The notes: generated from the letters alone by a model not told the origin. DNA of 64,000 nt from Bacteroidota bacterium (GCA_023397505.1 JAEWUC010000005.1:682001-746000), one strand, 5' to 3'; counted from the stretch's first letter, positions 34,158 to 44,240 are shown. Program-made: numbers and translations.

Positions 34158-34883
34158 CTACTCAACAAAATCTGCATTTGTAAAAACATTTTGAACGTCG
34201 TCACAGTCTTCAATCGTATCAATAAGTTTCATAAGTTTTTCGGAGTCTTCCCCGTTTACAGCGACAAGGTTTTTAGCAATCCATTGAAGCGATGCATTTT
34301 CAACATTCAAGTTATTTGCAAGCATTGCTTTCCGAACTTGTTCAAATGTTTCAAGTGTCGTAACAACTTCAAAAAAATCATCTTCCGTGTGAAGGTCATC
34401 CGCACCGGCATCGATAATAATTTCCATCATTTCATCTTCGGATTTACCTTCGCGCTTAACGGTAATAATTCCTTTATGCTCGAACATCCAACCGACAGAA
34501 TTAACTTCGCCGAGGGCACAATTGTTTTTTGTGAACATATGCCGCACTTCGTTGAAAGTTCTGTTTTTATTATCCGTTGCCGCCTCAATCATAATTGCAA
34601 TTCCGCCCGGCCCGTATCCTTCATACATTACTTCGTGAAAAGTCGAACCTTCAAGCTCGCCGGTAGCTTTTTTAATAGCGCGTTCAATATTATCGGCAGG
34701 CATGTTCGCGGCTTTTGCGTTATCTATTGCAAGCCGCAAACGCGGATTACCATCTGGATCGCCGCCGCCATGCCGTGCGGCAATTGTAATTTCTTTTATC
34801 AAACGTGTAAATATTTTTCCTCTCTTGGCGTCAATAGCCGCTTTCTTTCTTTTTATTGTAGCCCACTTTGAATGACCCGACAT
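34158..34883 (-). CDS. yebC: YebC/PmpR (TACO1) family regulator
   Basis: 241 residues beginning MSGHSKWATIKRKKAAIDAK, the family signature. GPGGIAIMIEAATDNKNRT and the Glu-rich middle domain are also typical. Members are described both as DNA-binding regulators and as translation factors easing proline stalling; sequence alone does not decide. It is placed before ruvC, as in many genomes, and starts 4 bp after the recJ stop. AAGGAG precedes the ATG. A 250-aa open frame on the opposite strand is a shadow. Confidence 0.95.
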   Translation of the reverse strand: MSGHSKWATIKRKKAAIDAKRGKIFTRLIKEITIAARHGGGDPDGNPRLRLAIDNAKAANMPADNIERAIKKATGELEGSTFHEVMYEGYGPGGIAIMIEAATDNKNRTFNEVRHMFTKNNCALGEVNSVGWMFEHKGIITVKREGKSEDEMMEIIIDAGADDLHTEDDFFEVVTTLETFEQVRKAMLANNLNVENASLQWIAKNLVAVNGEDSEKLMKLIDTIEDCDDVQNVFTNADFVE

Positions 34884-34887
34884 AAAA

Positions 34888-36642
34888 CTACTCCTTTATG
34901 TTTTCGGTTTGTGTTGTCATTTGTGTTTGCATGTTTTTAACATGCATATCTTTTATTCGTATTTGCGGAAAAGATTTTCCATCTTTAGTTAATGTTTCTA
35001 TTGTGTAAACAATATCAACCATATTTTTTCCCCTGTCAAGCGAATCAGCAAGATGACCAAGATTAAATCCGATAGCATCGAATACTTTTTCGTTTCCATT
35101 CTGTCTAAAACAAGTAACCAAATGATTTGTGCCGACAATTTTCGGCGGATAAACCAAACTTACATCTTCGCTTAAAAACATCGGGCGCATATTGCCGGGA
35201 CCGAACGGCGCAAATTGATCAAGTATGCGTAAAAACTTAGGCGATATTTCCGAGAAAGAAATTTTTGCATCGATACTTATTTCCGCGGCAATATCCTCTT
35301 CTTTCATACACTCTTTAAGAATTAGATTAAACTTTTTACGGAATTCGTCTAATTTATCTAATTGAACCGCAAGACCTGCAGCCGCTTCGTGGCCGCCGAA
35401 TTGAACAAGCAAATCTTCACAATTTTGAAGCGCTTCATAGATATTGAACCCGGGAACGCTGCGCGCCGAACCTTTTGCAACGCCGTCTATTGTAGTTAGC
35501 ATTACAGTTGGTTTGTGAAATTTTTCAACGAGCCGTGATGCGACAATTCCAATAACTCCCGGATGCCAATCGTTATCGTGTAAAACTATTGCGAGGTCAT
35601 CATCAAAATTTACGGATGTTTCCACGATATCAATAGCGTGAGAAAAAGTGGCTTCGTCAATAGTTCGTCTTTTTGTGTTTTCATCTTCCAAAACCTGGGC
35701 AAGCTGCATCGCTCTAACCGGGTCGTCTGTTGTAAAAAGTTCAACCGCACGGTTTGCATCGCCCAATCTTCCAACCGCGTTAACGCGCGGGGCTATTGTG
35801 AATACAATTTGTCCGGCAGTTAAATTTCCGATTTCCATTCTTGCGCTTTTAATCAAAGCTGCAACACCCGGACGCGGATTTGAATTTATAAGCGTCAACC
35901 CTTCTTTAACGAGTATTCTGTTTTCATCAAGCAGCGGAACAATATCGGCAGCCCCGGCAAGTGCAACTAGATCTAAATATTTTAAAGCCATTTCTTTTTT
36001 GCCGATTCTATCGCCGATTGCACTCGCTAATTTGAATGCAACGCCTGCACCCGACAAATGTTTGAACGGGTAATTGCAGCCGGGTTTAATCGGATCAAGA
36101 ATTGCATACGCTTCCGGCAATTGATCTTTCGCCTGGTGATGATCGCAAACAACAGTATCAATGTTATGTTTGTTTGCGTGATCAATTTCTTCAACCGCGG
36201 TTATACCGCAATCGACCGAGATGATTAATTTAACTCCCTGATCTTTAAGATAGTCTATGCTTTGCACAGACATTCCGTAACCTTCTGTAAGACGATTAGG
36301 AATGTATGTTTGAACATCCGCGCCGAGTTCTTTTAAAAAAAGATACATAAGCGCTGCAGAGCAAGTGCCGTCAACGTCGTAATCCCCGTAAACACAAATT
36401 TTTTCATTACCTGTTATTGCTTCAATAACACGATGCGAAGCGTCCGCCATTCCGTTCATTAAGAAAGGATCGTAGACGGAATCGAGCGATGGTCTAAAAA
36501 AAGTTTTCGCTTCAAAAAAATTTGTTATACCTCTTTGAATTAACAGTGCGGCGAGAGCGTGAGAGATGTTCAAGCTATCTGCAAGAGCGAGAACGGATTG
36601 TTCATCCGGAATTTCTCTTAACTTCCAGCGTTTTTTTAACAT
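34888..36642 (-). CDS. recJ: Single-stranded-DNA exonuclease RecJ
   Basis: 584 residues from the ATG at 36642, chosen because AAGGGG lies just upstream; the in-frame TTG/GTG extension to 36669 runs into the RNase P RNA end. The DHH motif set is present: VYGDYDVDGTCSAAL, ISVDCGITAVEEID and VCDHHQAKDQLP. DHHA1 follows with FGGHEAAAGLAV, and an OB domain closes the protein. RecJ degrades single strands 5' to 3' in recombination and mismatch repair. It heads a repair-gene run with yebC, ruvC and ruvA. Confidence 0.95.
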   Translation of the reverse strand: MLKKRWKLREIPDEQSVLALADSLNISHALAALLIQRGITNFFEAKTFFRPSLDSVYDPFLMNGMADASHRVIEAITGNEKICVYGDYDVDGTCSAALMYLFLKELGADVQTYIPNRLTEGYGMSVQSIDYLKDQGVKLIISVDCGITAVEEIDHANKHNIDTVVCDHHQAKDQLPEAYAILDPIKPGCNYPFKHLSGAGVAFKLASAIGDRIGKKEMALKYLDLVALAGAADIVPLLDENRILVKEGLTLINSNPRPGVAALIKSARMEIGNLTAGQIVFTIAPRVNAVGRLGDANRAVELFTTDDPVRAMQLAQVLEDENTKRRTIDEATFSHAIDIVETSVNFDDDLAIVLHDNDWHPGVIGIVASRLVEKFHKPTVMLTTIDGVAKGSARSVPGFNIYEALQNCEDLLVQFGGHEAAAGLAVQLDKLDEFRKKFNLILKECMKEEDIAAEISIDAKISFSEISPKFLRILDQFAPFGPGNMRPMFLSEDVSLVYPPKIVGTNHLVTCFRQNGNEKVFDAIGFNLGHLADSLDRGKNMVDIVYTIETLTKDGKSFPQIRIKDMHVKNMQTQMTTQTENIKE

Positions 36643-36668
36643 GTGCCCCTTTATCGTAGAAGAGCACA

Positions 36669-37112
36669 AGACGATTCATTGTCAATAAGCCGAATTCTGT
36701 TACCCGGTAAACCGGGCGGCAATTATTTATCTCGTTCCACCATTACTGATGGAATCCAGCGGTCTACCCGAAGGTCATTCTGCAATAAAGCAGAATTCAA
36801 AGCGAACAACCTTGTCTTCCGCTAACGGAAGAAACCTTCTGCTCGACCTTGCACCAGGTGGGGTTTACCGTGCCCCGCCTTTCGGCAGGGTCTCTTTCGA
36901 GACCTCCAATATTACTATTGAAGCGGTGAGCTCTTACCTCACCTTTTCACCCTTATGGCGCTAAAGCGCCACGGTATCTTTTCTGTGGTACTTTCCGTAT
37001 CCCGCCGTTAGCGGAACCCCGGGCGTTACCCGGCACCTTGTTCTACGGAGTTCGGACTTTCCTCTATTCACGGAGAAACTCCATAAATAGCAACTGCCTA
37101 ACAAGAATCATC
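36669..37112 (-). ncRNA. rnpB: RNase P RNA (rnpB), bacterial class A
   Basis: On the minus strand AGAGGAAAGTCCGAACTCC (the P3/CR-I region) lies near the 5' end and ACAGAATTCGGCTTATTGAC is the 3' conserved end. The 5' GATGATTC pairs with the 3' GAATCGTC, continuing TTGT/ACAA across a one-base bulge, which closes P1 and sets the ends to within several bases. This catalytic RNA trims tRNA 5' leaders. It ends about 27 bp before recJ. Short open frames in the region are not genes. Confidence 0.93.
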
Positions 37113-37275
37113 AACTGTTCTTCTACTTCCTTTTATTATAATATATACTTTTCTAACTGGGCTAAATATAATAAATTTAATCGGCGGGTGCATAACGAAA
37201 ATTAGACTTAAGGGTTGAATAAGATTTGAAAAGAAATGAATTCTTTAATACGTAAAACTCTTCCTCAGAGTTATT

Positions 37276-38421
37276 CTAATTACTCATTAGGTGGGAAATA
37301 AATCTCATATTCTTTGTATTTGCATTGGAAATAATAATTTTAAGCACGGCTGTCAGCGGAACAGAAAGAAACATTCCCACTATTCCCCAGAGATAACCCC
37401 ATAGGAGTAATGAAATTAATATCACCAGCGGGTTTAATCCCAGCCGATTTCCAAAAATTTTAGGTTCGAGTATATTGCCGATAATGTTCTGAACAACAAT
37501 CAACACTGCAGCAATTATTAGAGCATAGCCAAAAGAATCGTGCTGAACCAAAGCCATTAGTACCGGGAAAAATACTGCTATTACCGACCCTATATTGGGA
37601 ATAAAATTCAACACAACTGCAAGAGCCGACCAAACGATAAAGAACTCTACGTCGAACAACCAAAGAACTAAACCCATAACAACGCCGAGCGAAAGACTAA
37701 TTAAAAATTTCGTTATAATATACTTTTGAACCTGGTCGGTAATATCCTTGAATGTCCGTTTAAGCTTAATTTCTCTTTGTATTGTAAGTGTTTGTATTTC
37801 CTTATTGTCATCAGAAATGTCTTGTTTCTCTTTATCTTTTTTACTGTGCATTTTCTTTAAGGAAGATTTTACTTCTTTTTCTACATAACGCATGCGTATT
37901 GCTTCTACAACCTTATTATGACCGCTTGATATAAAAATGAAAAAGAATAAAACCAGGAAGACACTTGTAAATACAGAAAGAGTTGAAGAGAAAACTCCTT
38001 CGGCAATTAATGAGTAATCAAAATTTTTCAAAACCCTTGATATGCTGAAATGCGTATAGTAATAATCTTTAATTCCCACCGATCTTGAAACCTCTCTTAC
38101 TAATTGGTTCAATTTCAATTCAAATTCAGGCAGCCGGGCGGAGAATTGCATTAACGAGTCAATGATTCCTCTTGATATTCCGTAAAGCAGCGCCACAGTT
38201 AAAACAATGTTTATAAATACAACTATTCCGTGCGGTATTTTTTTCTTTTCGAGAAAACTATTAAGCGGTTCATAAAAGAAAAACAGAAAGTAGGCAATAA
38301 CAAATGGAATGAAGATGTGGCGAAGTTCTTTCATTACAAAAAAGATAACAAACAAACCGAGAATTGAAACAAAGAATTTTATTACGGGGTCAGACAAATG
38401 TTTTTTCACGACAACTGCCAT
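37276..38421 (-). CDS. AI-2E family (PerM-type) membrane transporter
   Basis: 381 residues. About eight membrane helices are visible. The N-terminal part contains FFVSILGLFVIFFVMKEL and FIPFVIAYFLFFFYEPLN; the C-terminal part holds the conserved VLNFIPNIGSVIAVFFPVL and GNRLGLNPLVILISLLLWG. The long extracellular-type loop and a charged cytoplasmic insertion (about 195-235) are longer than in many homologues. The family includes exporters of AI-2 and Na+/H+ antiporters; substrate is unknown. It stands alone, separated from rnpB by about 160 bp. Confidence 0.88.
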   Translation of the reverse strand: MAVVVKKHLSDPVIKFFVSILGLFVIFFVMKELRHIFIPFVIAYFLFFFYEPLNSFLEKKKIPHGIVVFINIVLTVALLYGISRGIIDSLMQFSARLPEFELKLNQLVREVSRSVGIKDYYYTHFSISRVLKNFDYSLIAEGVFSSTLSVFTSVFLVLFFFIFISSGHNKVVEAIRMRYVEKEVKSSLKKMHSKKDKEKQDISDDNKEIQTLTIQREIKLKRTFKDITDQVQKYIITKFLISLSLGVVMGLVLWLFDVEFFIVWSALAVVLNFIPNIGSVIAVFFPVLMALVQHDSFGYALIIAAVLIVVQNIIGNILEPKIFGNRLGLNPLVILISLLLWGYLWGIVGMFLSVPLTAVLKIIISNANTKNMRFISHLMSN

Positions 38422-38775
38422 GATTTTTGATGTGCTAAATTATTAAAAAAAATCCAATATATTCTTTGTGTTAATGAAAACATCTATATATTTTAAATAA
38501 AGGATTGGGTGCTGCATGTATTTTAATTGCTTAAAATATGTCAGCCGACTCTGCAACTGCAATCGTTATAGCTTATGATTAAATTAGTCTTATAGCTTAT
38601 TTTTGTTTACACTAAATTTATTTATTAGTTAAAGAATTATTGCAACATCCTAAAACATGGTTTTCTTGAATATAGATTGACATTAATCATGTTTTATTTT
38701 GAAATTATTAATGATGTTTACAAGGAATATGTATAAACAATTAAATAAATAATTCAATTACAATATTTCTTTAAA
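38422..38775. other. AT-rich intergenic region upstream of the PAS kinase
   Basis: There is no gene. It holds a direct repeat TTATAGCTTAT (near 38570 and 38591, about 21 bp apart) and a 9-bp inverted repeat, TAAAACATG (38651-38659) and CATGTTTTA (38688-38696). A -35-like TTGACA at 38677-38682 has no good -10 partner. Confidence 0.4.
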
Positions 38776-41352
38776 ATGAACCACCGGAAAAAAGTAGAAG
38801 GCTCCAGCAAATTACTTTACATTCTGATAATGACAGCCGGTGTCTTTATGGCTGGAACAGTTCTTTTCAGCTTGCTTGCAGGAATAAGAATTAATTTCAT
38901 ATTTACAGAACTTATTAATTCGGCAATGCAAGTAAAAGTAAATATTACTGAAGCACGCAGAGAGTTTTTAACTAACATTGACGAACCTACCGACTCCACA
39001 CTTAGCAATGCGTGGGATTATCTTAACCTTGCCGAGTTTAATACAAATTTATTATTCGAAGAAAGGGATAAAATCGGAATATTTGCTCTTCCGGTAAAGG
39101 ATGCAAAATTAAAGCAGCAAATTCAGCAACTTCAAAAATTATTAATTGAGTACAAAGAGCTCACCGGTAAAGTTACATTAAACCAAAAAGATAAAATCAA
39201 CGACGCCGATCATAAAAAATGGGAAGATCTATTTCAAGTTGTGGAAAATCAGTCTATCGCTATTCAAAACGAGCTTAACAAACTACTAACAACACATATT
39301 CAGAATTTTAAAATAATTCAGTTCGTTTTAATTGGAGCGACTTTACTCCTTTCATTCCTCAGCATATTTGTATTCTACCGATATGAAAAGCAGCGTACTA
39401 CTTTTACACGCAGACTTAACGAAGCAAGTTCAACAATTGAAACGCGGGCACACAAAACAACTTTAACTGAAGAAGCTCTTCAAGAGACCCAGCGCCGATT
39501 ATCTACGCTTGTGCAAAATCTTCCCGGAATGGTTTACCGTTGTAAAAACGATTCCGAACACACAATGGAATATGTAAGCGAAATGTGTTTATTGATTACC
39601 GGGCACAAAGCGGAAGATCTTATTAACAACAAAAAAACAGTCTTTGCCGACCTCGTTTTACCGGAAGATAAAACAAAAAGACGAGAGCAAATTCAATTAG
39701 CGGTTGAAGAACGCAAACCGTTTCAACTTGTCTATAGAATTAAAACCGCGAGCGGTTTTGAAAAGTGGGTTTGGGAACAGGGTGTCGGGATCTATTCGGA
39801 AAAGGAAGACGAGTTAATTGCATTCGAGGGTTTCATTACTGATATCACCGAACAAAAATCCGTGCAGGATCAACTTTCTTTGCAAAGCAATGCCCTTGAA
39901 GCAGCGGCAAACGGAATTTTAATCACTGATAAAGACGGGAAAATTCTTTGGACAAATAATGCTTTCACTACCCTCACCGGGTATACTTTAAAAGAAGTTA
40001 TGGGACTCAAACCGAATATTTTCAAATCAGATGAGCATGCTGATTCGTTTTACGCTCATATGTGGTCTGTAATTCTATCGGGAAATACTTGGCGCGGCGA
40101 AATAATCAATAAAAGAAAAAACGGCGAAAAGTATTTCGAAGAAATGACGATAACGCCTGTTAAAAATTCGGCCGGTGAAATTATAAATTTCGTTTCGATC
40201 AAACAGGATATTTCGGAAAGAAAAAAATCTGAAGACAATTTACGTGAAAGCGAATTAAGATTTAGAGGACTTTACGAAAATGCTACAGTTGGAATCTACA
40301 GAACTTCCATTGATGGAAATATTTTGATGGCCAACCCTACATTACTAAAAATTCTTGGCTACGGATCATTCGATGAAATATCTAATGTCGAAGCAAAAGA
40401 TACATACTTGGATATTGAAACACGCGGGCAATTTAAGCAACAGCTATTATTGATGGGGAAAATTCATGGTTTCGAATCCAAATGGAAAAAGAAAAACGGC
40501 GAGGTTATTTACATTAGAGAAAGTGCCCGGCTCGTACGCAACGAGGATGAAAGACCAATCTATTTTGAAGGTTCAATAGAAGATATTACAGAAAAGAAAA
40601 AGGCAGAGGAAGAATTAATTATAGCAAAAGAGAAAGCCGAACAATCCGATAAATTGAAAACAGAATTCCTCAGCCAAATGTCGCATGAAATAAGAACTCC
40701 TCTTAATGTTATTATTAACTTTTCCGATCTTATGAGAGAAGAACTACAAGATAAAGTAGATCGTGATTTAACAGAAGGATTTGCTGTTGTAGATGCCGAA
40801 GGCAAACGAATAATGCGTACCATCGATATGATAATAAATATGTCCCAGCTTCAAACCGGGCAGTACGAGTATAATCCGGAAAAGTTCAATATATATGAAA
40901 GCATTCTCGCCAATGTATACCAGGAATACAGCGAAATAGCAAAAAGAAAAAACGTTCAAATAGGATTAACTGTTAAGGCTGTTGATCCGTATGTTTATGC
41001 CGACGAATTTTCAGTACATCAAATATTTTTACATCTGTTGGATAACGCGGTAAAATTCACAATGAAGGGGAAAATCGAAGTAACGCTCGGAAGAGATTCG
41101 CGTAATAGATTATATGTTGATGTTGTTGATACGGGCATTGGAATTTCTGAAGAGTATCAAAAATTACTTTTTACACCTTTCACAAAAGAAGAAATGGGCT
41201 ATACAAAAAGATTCGAAGGTAACGGACTCGGATTAGCTTTATCCAAAAGATACTGCGAACTTAATAACGCAACAATTAAAGTAAAAAGCATAAAAGGAAA
41301 AGGCACGGCATTTAGAGTAACTTTTTTTGAAAATGCATCCGGCAATTTATAA
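38776..41352 (+). CDS. Membrane PAS-domain sensor histidine kinase
   Basis: 858 residues. Two membrane helices (about 13-35 and 178-200) enclose a roughly 140-residue periplasmic helical sensor. Three PAS domains follow (about 240-365, 366-490, 490-615), each ending in a PAC segment such as GFITDITEQK and FVSIKQDISERK. The HisKA region has the intact phosphorylation site SQMSHEIRTPLNV (His637), and the HATPase shows DNAVKFTMKG, DTGIGIS and GNGLGLALSKRY. No receiver domain is fused and no regulator gene is adjacent, so the partner is elsewhere. It is probably a single-gene unit. Confidence 0.93.
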   Translation: MNHRKKVEGSSKLLYILIMTAGVFMAGTVLFSLLAGIRINFIFTELINSAMQVKVNITEARREFLTNIDEPTDSTLSNAWDYLNLAEFNTNLLFEERDKIGIFALPVKDAKLKQQIQQLQKLLIEYKELTGKVTLNQKDKINDADHKKWEDLFQVVENQSIAIQNELNKLLTTHIQNFKIIQFVLIGATLLLSFLSIFVFYRYEKQRTTFTRRLNEASSTIETRAHKTTLTEEALQETQRRLSTLVQNLPGMVYRCKNDSEHTMEYVSEMCLLITGHKAEDLINNKKTVFADLVLPEDKTKRREQIQLAVEERKPFQLVYRIKTASGFEKWVWEQGVGIYSEKEDELIAFEGFITDITEQKSVQDQLSLQSNALEAAANGILITDKDGKILWTNNAFTTLTGYTLKEVMGLKPNIFKSDEHADSFYAHMWSVILSGNTWRGEIINKRKNGEKYFEEMTITPVKNSAGEIINFVSIKQDISERKKSEDNLRESELRFRGLYENATVGIYRTSIDGNILMANPTLLKILGYGSFDEISNVEAKDTYLDIETRGQFKQQLLLMGKIHGFESKWKKKNGEVIYIRESARLVRNEDERPIYFEGSIEDITEKKKAEEELIIAKEKAEQSDKLKTEFLSQMSHEIRTPLNVIINFSDLMREELQDKVDRDLTEGFAVVDAEGKRIMRTIDMIINMSQLQTGQYEYNPEKFNIYESILANVYQEYSEIAKRKNVQIGLTVKAVDPYVYADEFSVHQIFLHLLDNAVKFTMKGKIEVTLGRDSRNRLYVDVVDTGIGISEEYQKLLFTPFTKEEMGYTKRFEGNGLGLALSKRYCELNNATIKVKSIKGKGTAFRVTFFENASGNL

Positions 41353-41369
41353 TTCATTAATGAATTGAA

Positions 41370-41930
41370 ATGCGCTTAATAACAAAACCCCTATCAAATA
41401 AAACATGGAATGATTTTGAAAAACTTTTCGGAGACCGCGGCGCATGCGGAGGGTGTTGGTGTATGACTTGCAGATTGAGCGCTTCAGAATTCGAAAAGAG
41501 AAAAGGAGCCGGCAATAAAAAAGCGATGAAAGAATTAGTCGAGAGCGGAAAACAAATTGGGTTACTCGCATACATAAACAAGGAACCCATTGGCTGGTGT
41601 TCGTTTGCACCGCGTGAGGATTATATAAGATTAGAAAATTCCCGTGTTTTAAAAAGGATCGATGACTTACAAGTGTGGTCAATCACATGTTTTTTTATCG
41701 CAAAGAATTTTAGGCGTATGAATTTATCATCTGAACTTTTAAAATCGGTTATAGAAATTGCAAAAAAGAAAAAAATAAAAATTCTTGAAGGCTATCCTGC
41801 AGTTCCATATTCTAAAAATATCCCAGCCGCCTTCGCATGGACCGGAATACCGTCGGCATTTGAGAAAGCCGGTTTTAAAGAAGTTGCAAGACGTTCAAAA
41901 TCCCGCCCAATAATGAGATATATCTTATAA
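41370..41930 (+). CDS. GNAT-type N-acetyltransferase with CGGCWC motif
   Basis: 186 residues. The N-terminal RGACGGCWCMTCRLS is characteristic of a small GNAT subfamily annotated as acetyltransferases. The core includes GLLAYINKEPIGWCSFAPRED, then VWSITCFFIAKNFRRMNLSSELL as the acetyl-CoA-binding helix region, and GFKEVARRSKSRPIMRY at the C-terminus. The substrate is unknown. The clustered cysteines may bind metal or respond to oxidation (inference). It starts 17 bp after the kinase stop and may be co-transcribed. Confidence 0.75.
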   Translation: MRLITKPLSNKTWNDFEKLFGDRGACGGCWCMTCRLSASEFEKRKGAGNKKAMKELVESGKQIGLLAYINKEPIGWCSFAPREDYIRLENSRVLKRIDDLQVWSITCFFIAKNFRRMNLSSELLKSVIEIAKKKKIKILEGYPAVPYSKNIPAAFAWTGIPSAFEKAGFKEVARRSKSRPIMRYIL

Positions 41931-42106
41931 AATCCGAACCTCAAAACCTGAAATTCGCAAAAGTGTATTGAAAGTCTCCATCGTTTAGTTAAAGATTAGT
42001 CATAAAAAGATTCGTAAATAACCCTTTACGCCACAAAAATAATTTTTTTATCAAATACTAAAATATTCCTAATTCAAATCGATAATGGATTAACAAGAGA
42101 GTGAAA

Positions 42107-42826
42107 ATGAACAATTTAACATTAGATATATTTACTTCGTCTGTTGAGGATCAAGAGCTATCGGAATACAAGGTTTTGGCGGCATTAAAAAATTATTCCG
42201 ATAAGCTTCATAAAAATTTACTTTATCCTTCGTTCGGAGAATTAATTGAATTGTGGAATATGCTGCACAGTTTAATCAATCAGCGAAAATATTTGTTTCT
42301 CTCAAAAACACATAACATAACCGGCCCAGATTTTGAAAATCAAAAGTTAATCAGCGAATCCGATATAGAAGAGGGTGATGATTATAATTTGTTAAAACTT
42401 TTTGATTTTATTACATGGGCAACACCTAAAATTAAAGAAGTAATAAACGAGGCAACTGCAATTTTTGATTTTGTAGAATCGCAATTATCAATTAAGCCGG
42501 TTGGAATTACACCGTTCTATATAAACGAAGGATATTTTACTATTCCTGATAATAAAGAAAATAACATACACGTGTTTCGTTTTGAAGTTACAAATATTTA
42601 CGATTCGGATGTTCCGTTTTCAACACTAACAACTAATCTTGTTGAAAAAATGTCTGCCGCCGATTTTAATAGCTCGCTTGAAAAGATAAGAATGGAATTA
42701 ATAACAAAATACCCCGATTTACCGAATCCTGCTTTTTTTAAAATAAGTACGGATCTCGATTTGCCGTTTAACGAAACTGTTTTACCCGTTGCAAAAAGAA
42801 AAATTACACGACAATTAGCTGCTTGA
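42107..42826 (+). CDS. Hypothetical protein, soluble, unknown family
   Basis: 239 residues from the ATG at 42107, with AAGAGAG as ribosome site; a GTG at 42101 is less well placed. The N-terminal two thirds look helical (LAALKNYSDKLHKNL, FGELIELWNMLHSLINQRKY), followed by a beta-containing part (NNIHVFRFEVTNIYDSDVPFS). There is no signal peptide, membrane helix or metal motif. No family was recognised. It is isolated, with about 175 bp upstream and a convergent YitT gene downstream. Confidence 0.65.
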   Translation: MNNLTLDIFTSSVEDQELSEYKVLAALKNYSDKLHKNLLYPSFGELIELWNMLHSLINQRKYLFLSKTHNITGPDFENQKLISESDIEEGDDYNLLKLFDFITWATPKIKEVINEATAIFDFVESQLSIKPVGITPFYINEGYFTIPDNKENNIHVFRFEVTNIYDSDVPFSTLTTNLVEKMSAADFNSSLEKIRMELITKYPDLPNPAFFKISTDLDLPFNETVLPVAKRKITRQLAA

Positions 42827-42870
42827 ACAAATACAGTAGAGCAACTTCGCGGTTAATCTTCTTCAAATAA

Positions 42871-43806
42871 CTATATTCTTCTCCGGAATCCATCGCCGAG
42901 GACTTCGTGAACATTACTAATAATAACAAACGCGGTTGGGTCAACATCTTTAACAATATCTACAAGCCGCGTAACTTCTTTATTTGATACAACTGTAAAG
43001 ATCATTTCACGTTCAATGTTTCTATAAACCCCTCTTGTTTTAATTGCCGTAACACCCCTGCCCATCTCATTTAGAATGACGTTGATTATTTCTTCATATT
43101 TATCGGTAACAACATAGGCGGCGCGTGCGTAATCAAATCCGTCAATAATTATATCAATCAACCGCGAGGAAATGAACAAAAGAAATATTGCATAAAGTGT
43201 TAGGGACAACGCCGGGCGATCGGGAGAAAGGTCTTTTATGTCGATAATAAATCCTGCTAAAGCAATAATAAAAAAATCAATAATCATTATTGCCATGCCG
43301 GGTTTTATCCCAAATCTCTTTTGCATTATTGCAGCAATTATATCTGAGCCCGCTGTTGTACCTCTGAATTTGAATATTATTCCAAGTCCAACCCCGATAA
43401 AAACCGCACCGATCAAAATCAGAAACATAAAATCATTCTGTGCTAAATCAACAACCGTTTTAGATTCTTGCAAACGTATAAATCCAAGTCCGGGAATATC
43501 ACCGCGGAAGAAATCAATAAAAAATGAACTTAGTGTAAAACCGACAAAAGTTTTTAATCCGAATTGTTTACCGAGTTCTTTCATGCCCCAGAAAAACAGC
43601 GGGATGTTCATCACCCAGATTAAAGTTCCGACCGGAAGTTTACCGCCGGACAAATAATGAAAAGCCATTGCCAAACCGCTGACACCGCCCGGAACTACTT
43701 TGGCATCAACTAAAAAAATTCCAATTCCTAAAGCCATAAAGGCCGACCCGATTGTAATTGCTATGTAATCAATAAACGGATATTTCTTAATAATTCTTGT
43801 AGCCAT
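42871..43806 (-). CDS. YitT family membrane protein (DUF161 + DUF2179)
   Basis: 311 residues from the ATG at 43806, preceded by AAAGGAA at 7 nt. Five or six membrane helices (for example IAITIGSAFMALGIGIFLVDA, FLILIGAVFIGVGLGIIF) with GGVSGLAMAFHYLSG and RGTTAGSDIIAAIM are typical of YitT. A C-terminal DUF2179 domain (about 225-305) includes VTAIKTRGVYRN and REMIFTVVSNKEV. Function is unknown, perhaps transport. The same DUF2179 domain occurs in the UPF0316 protein at 22.6 kb. Confidence 0.9.
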   Translation of the reverse strand: MATRIIKKYPFIDYIAITIGSAFMALGIGIFLVDAKVVPGGVSGLAMAFHYLSGGKLPVGTLIWVMNIPLFFWGMKELGKQFGLKTFVGFTLSSFFIDFFRGDIPGLGFIRLQESKTVVDLAQNDFMFLILIGAVFIGVGLGIIFKFRGTTAGSDIIAAIMQKRFGIKPGMAIMIIDFFIIALAGFIIDIKDLSPDRPALSLTLYAIFLLFISSRLIDIIIDGFDYARAAYVVTDKYEEIINVILNEMGRGVTAIKTRGVYRNIEREMIFTVVSNKEVTRLVDIVKDVDPTAFVIISNVHEVLGDGFRRRI

Positions 43807-43874
43807 TGAGTGTTCCTTTAAATTCAATGACCTAAAATAAGAAGCGTGACGGCATGTTCAAAGAGAAGTTGCGT

Positions 43875-44195
43875 TTATAATTTTCCCTGTTTGTAAAGGA
43901 TTTGTGTCTTTACACGCGTAAGTTGGCGGTCAATTATTAGATCGGCTAGTTTTTCCGGTACTATAGTTTTATCCTTTGAATATAATATTTCACGAACCTT
44001 GGATTCGTTTACGTCAATTCGGTAAAGACTATTAATAAAGCGGTCGAAATCCAATGTCATTAATTCTGTTACGCGTTTAATCAAATGTTTACGAATTGTT
44101 TCAAGATCTGACTGCGCGGGCAACAAATCTTTTTCAAGAGAATAATCTTTGGCGAGTTTTTCTAATAATGATGGATATAATTCTTTTTCTTCCAT
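43875..44195 (-). CDS. 106-aa hypothetical protein starting directly after a terminator
   Basis: A charged, helical protein; the middle LIKRVTELMTLDFDRFINSLYRIDVNE and the end KLADLIIDRQLTRVKTQILYK suggest a small helical bundle. No family was recognised with confidence. Its ATG follows a run of eight T and a strong hairpin without any ribosome site. Either the gene is read from messages that pass the hairpin or the true start is internal. It lies after the ABC permease gene on the same strand. Confidence 0.55.
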   Translation of the reverse strand: MEEKELYPSLLEKLAKDYSLEKDLLPAQSDLETIRKHLIKRVTELMTLDFDRFINSLYRIDVNESKVREILYSKDKTIVPEKLADLIIDRQLTRVKTQILYKQGKL

Positions 44196-44230
44196 AAAAA
44201 AAATGCAGCGCAGATCAATTAATCTGCGCT
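44196..44230 (-). terminator. Strong intrinsic terminator after the ABC permease gene
   Basis: AGCGCAGAT (44222-44230 on the minus strand) pairs with ATCTGCGCT (44207-44215) around a 6-nt loop and is followed after 3 nt by eight T (44196-44203). It abuts the ATG of the 106-aa gene. Confidence 0.85.
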
Positions 44231-44240
44231 ACGAATAAAA

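Noticed and set aside
34119..34871. A 250-codon open frame opposite yebC
   Set aside because: It is antisense to a clear yebC gene, has a His/Cys/Phe-rich composition unlike the neighbours, and no ribosome site.
36643..36964. Short open frames within the RNase P RNA region
   Set aside because: The sequence is explained by rnpB motifs and P1 pairing; the frames have no ribosome sites.
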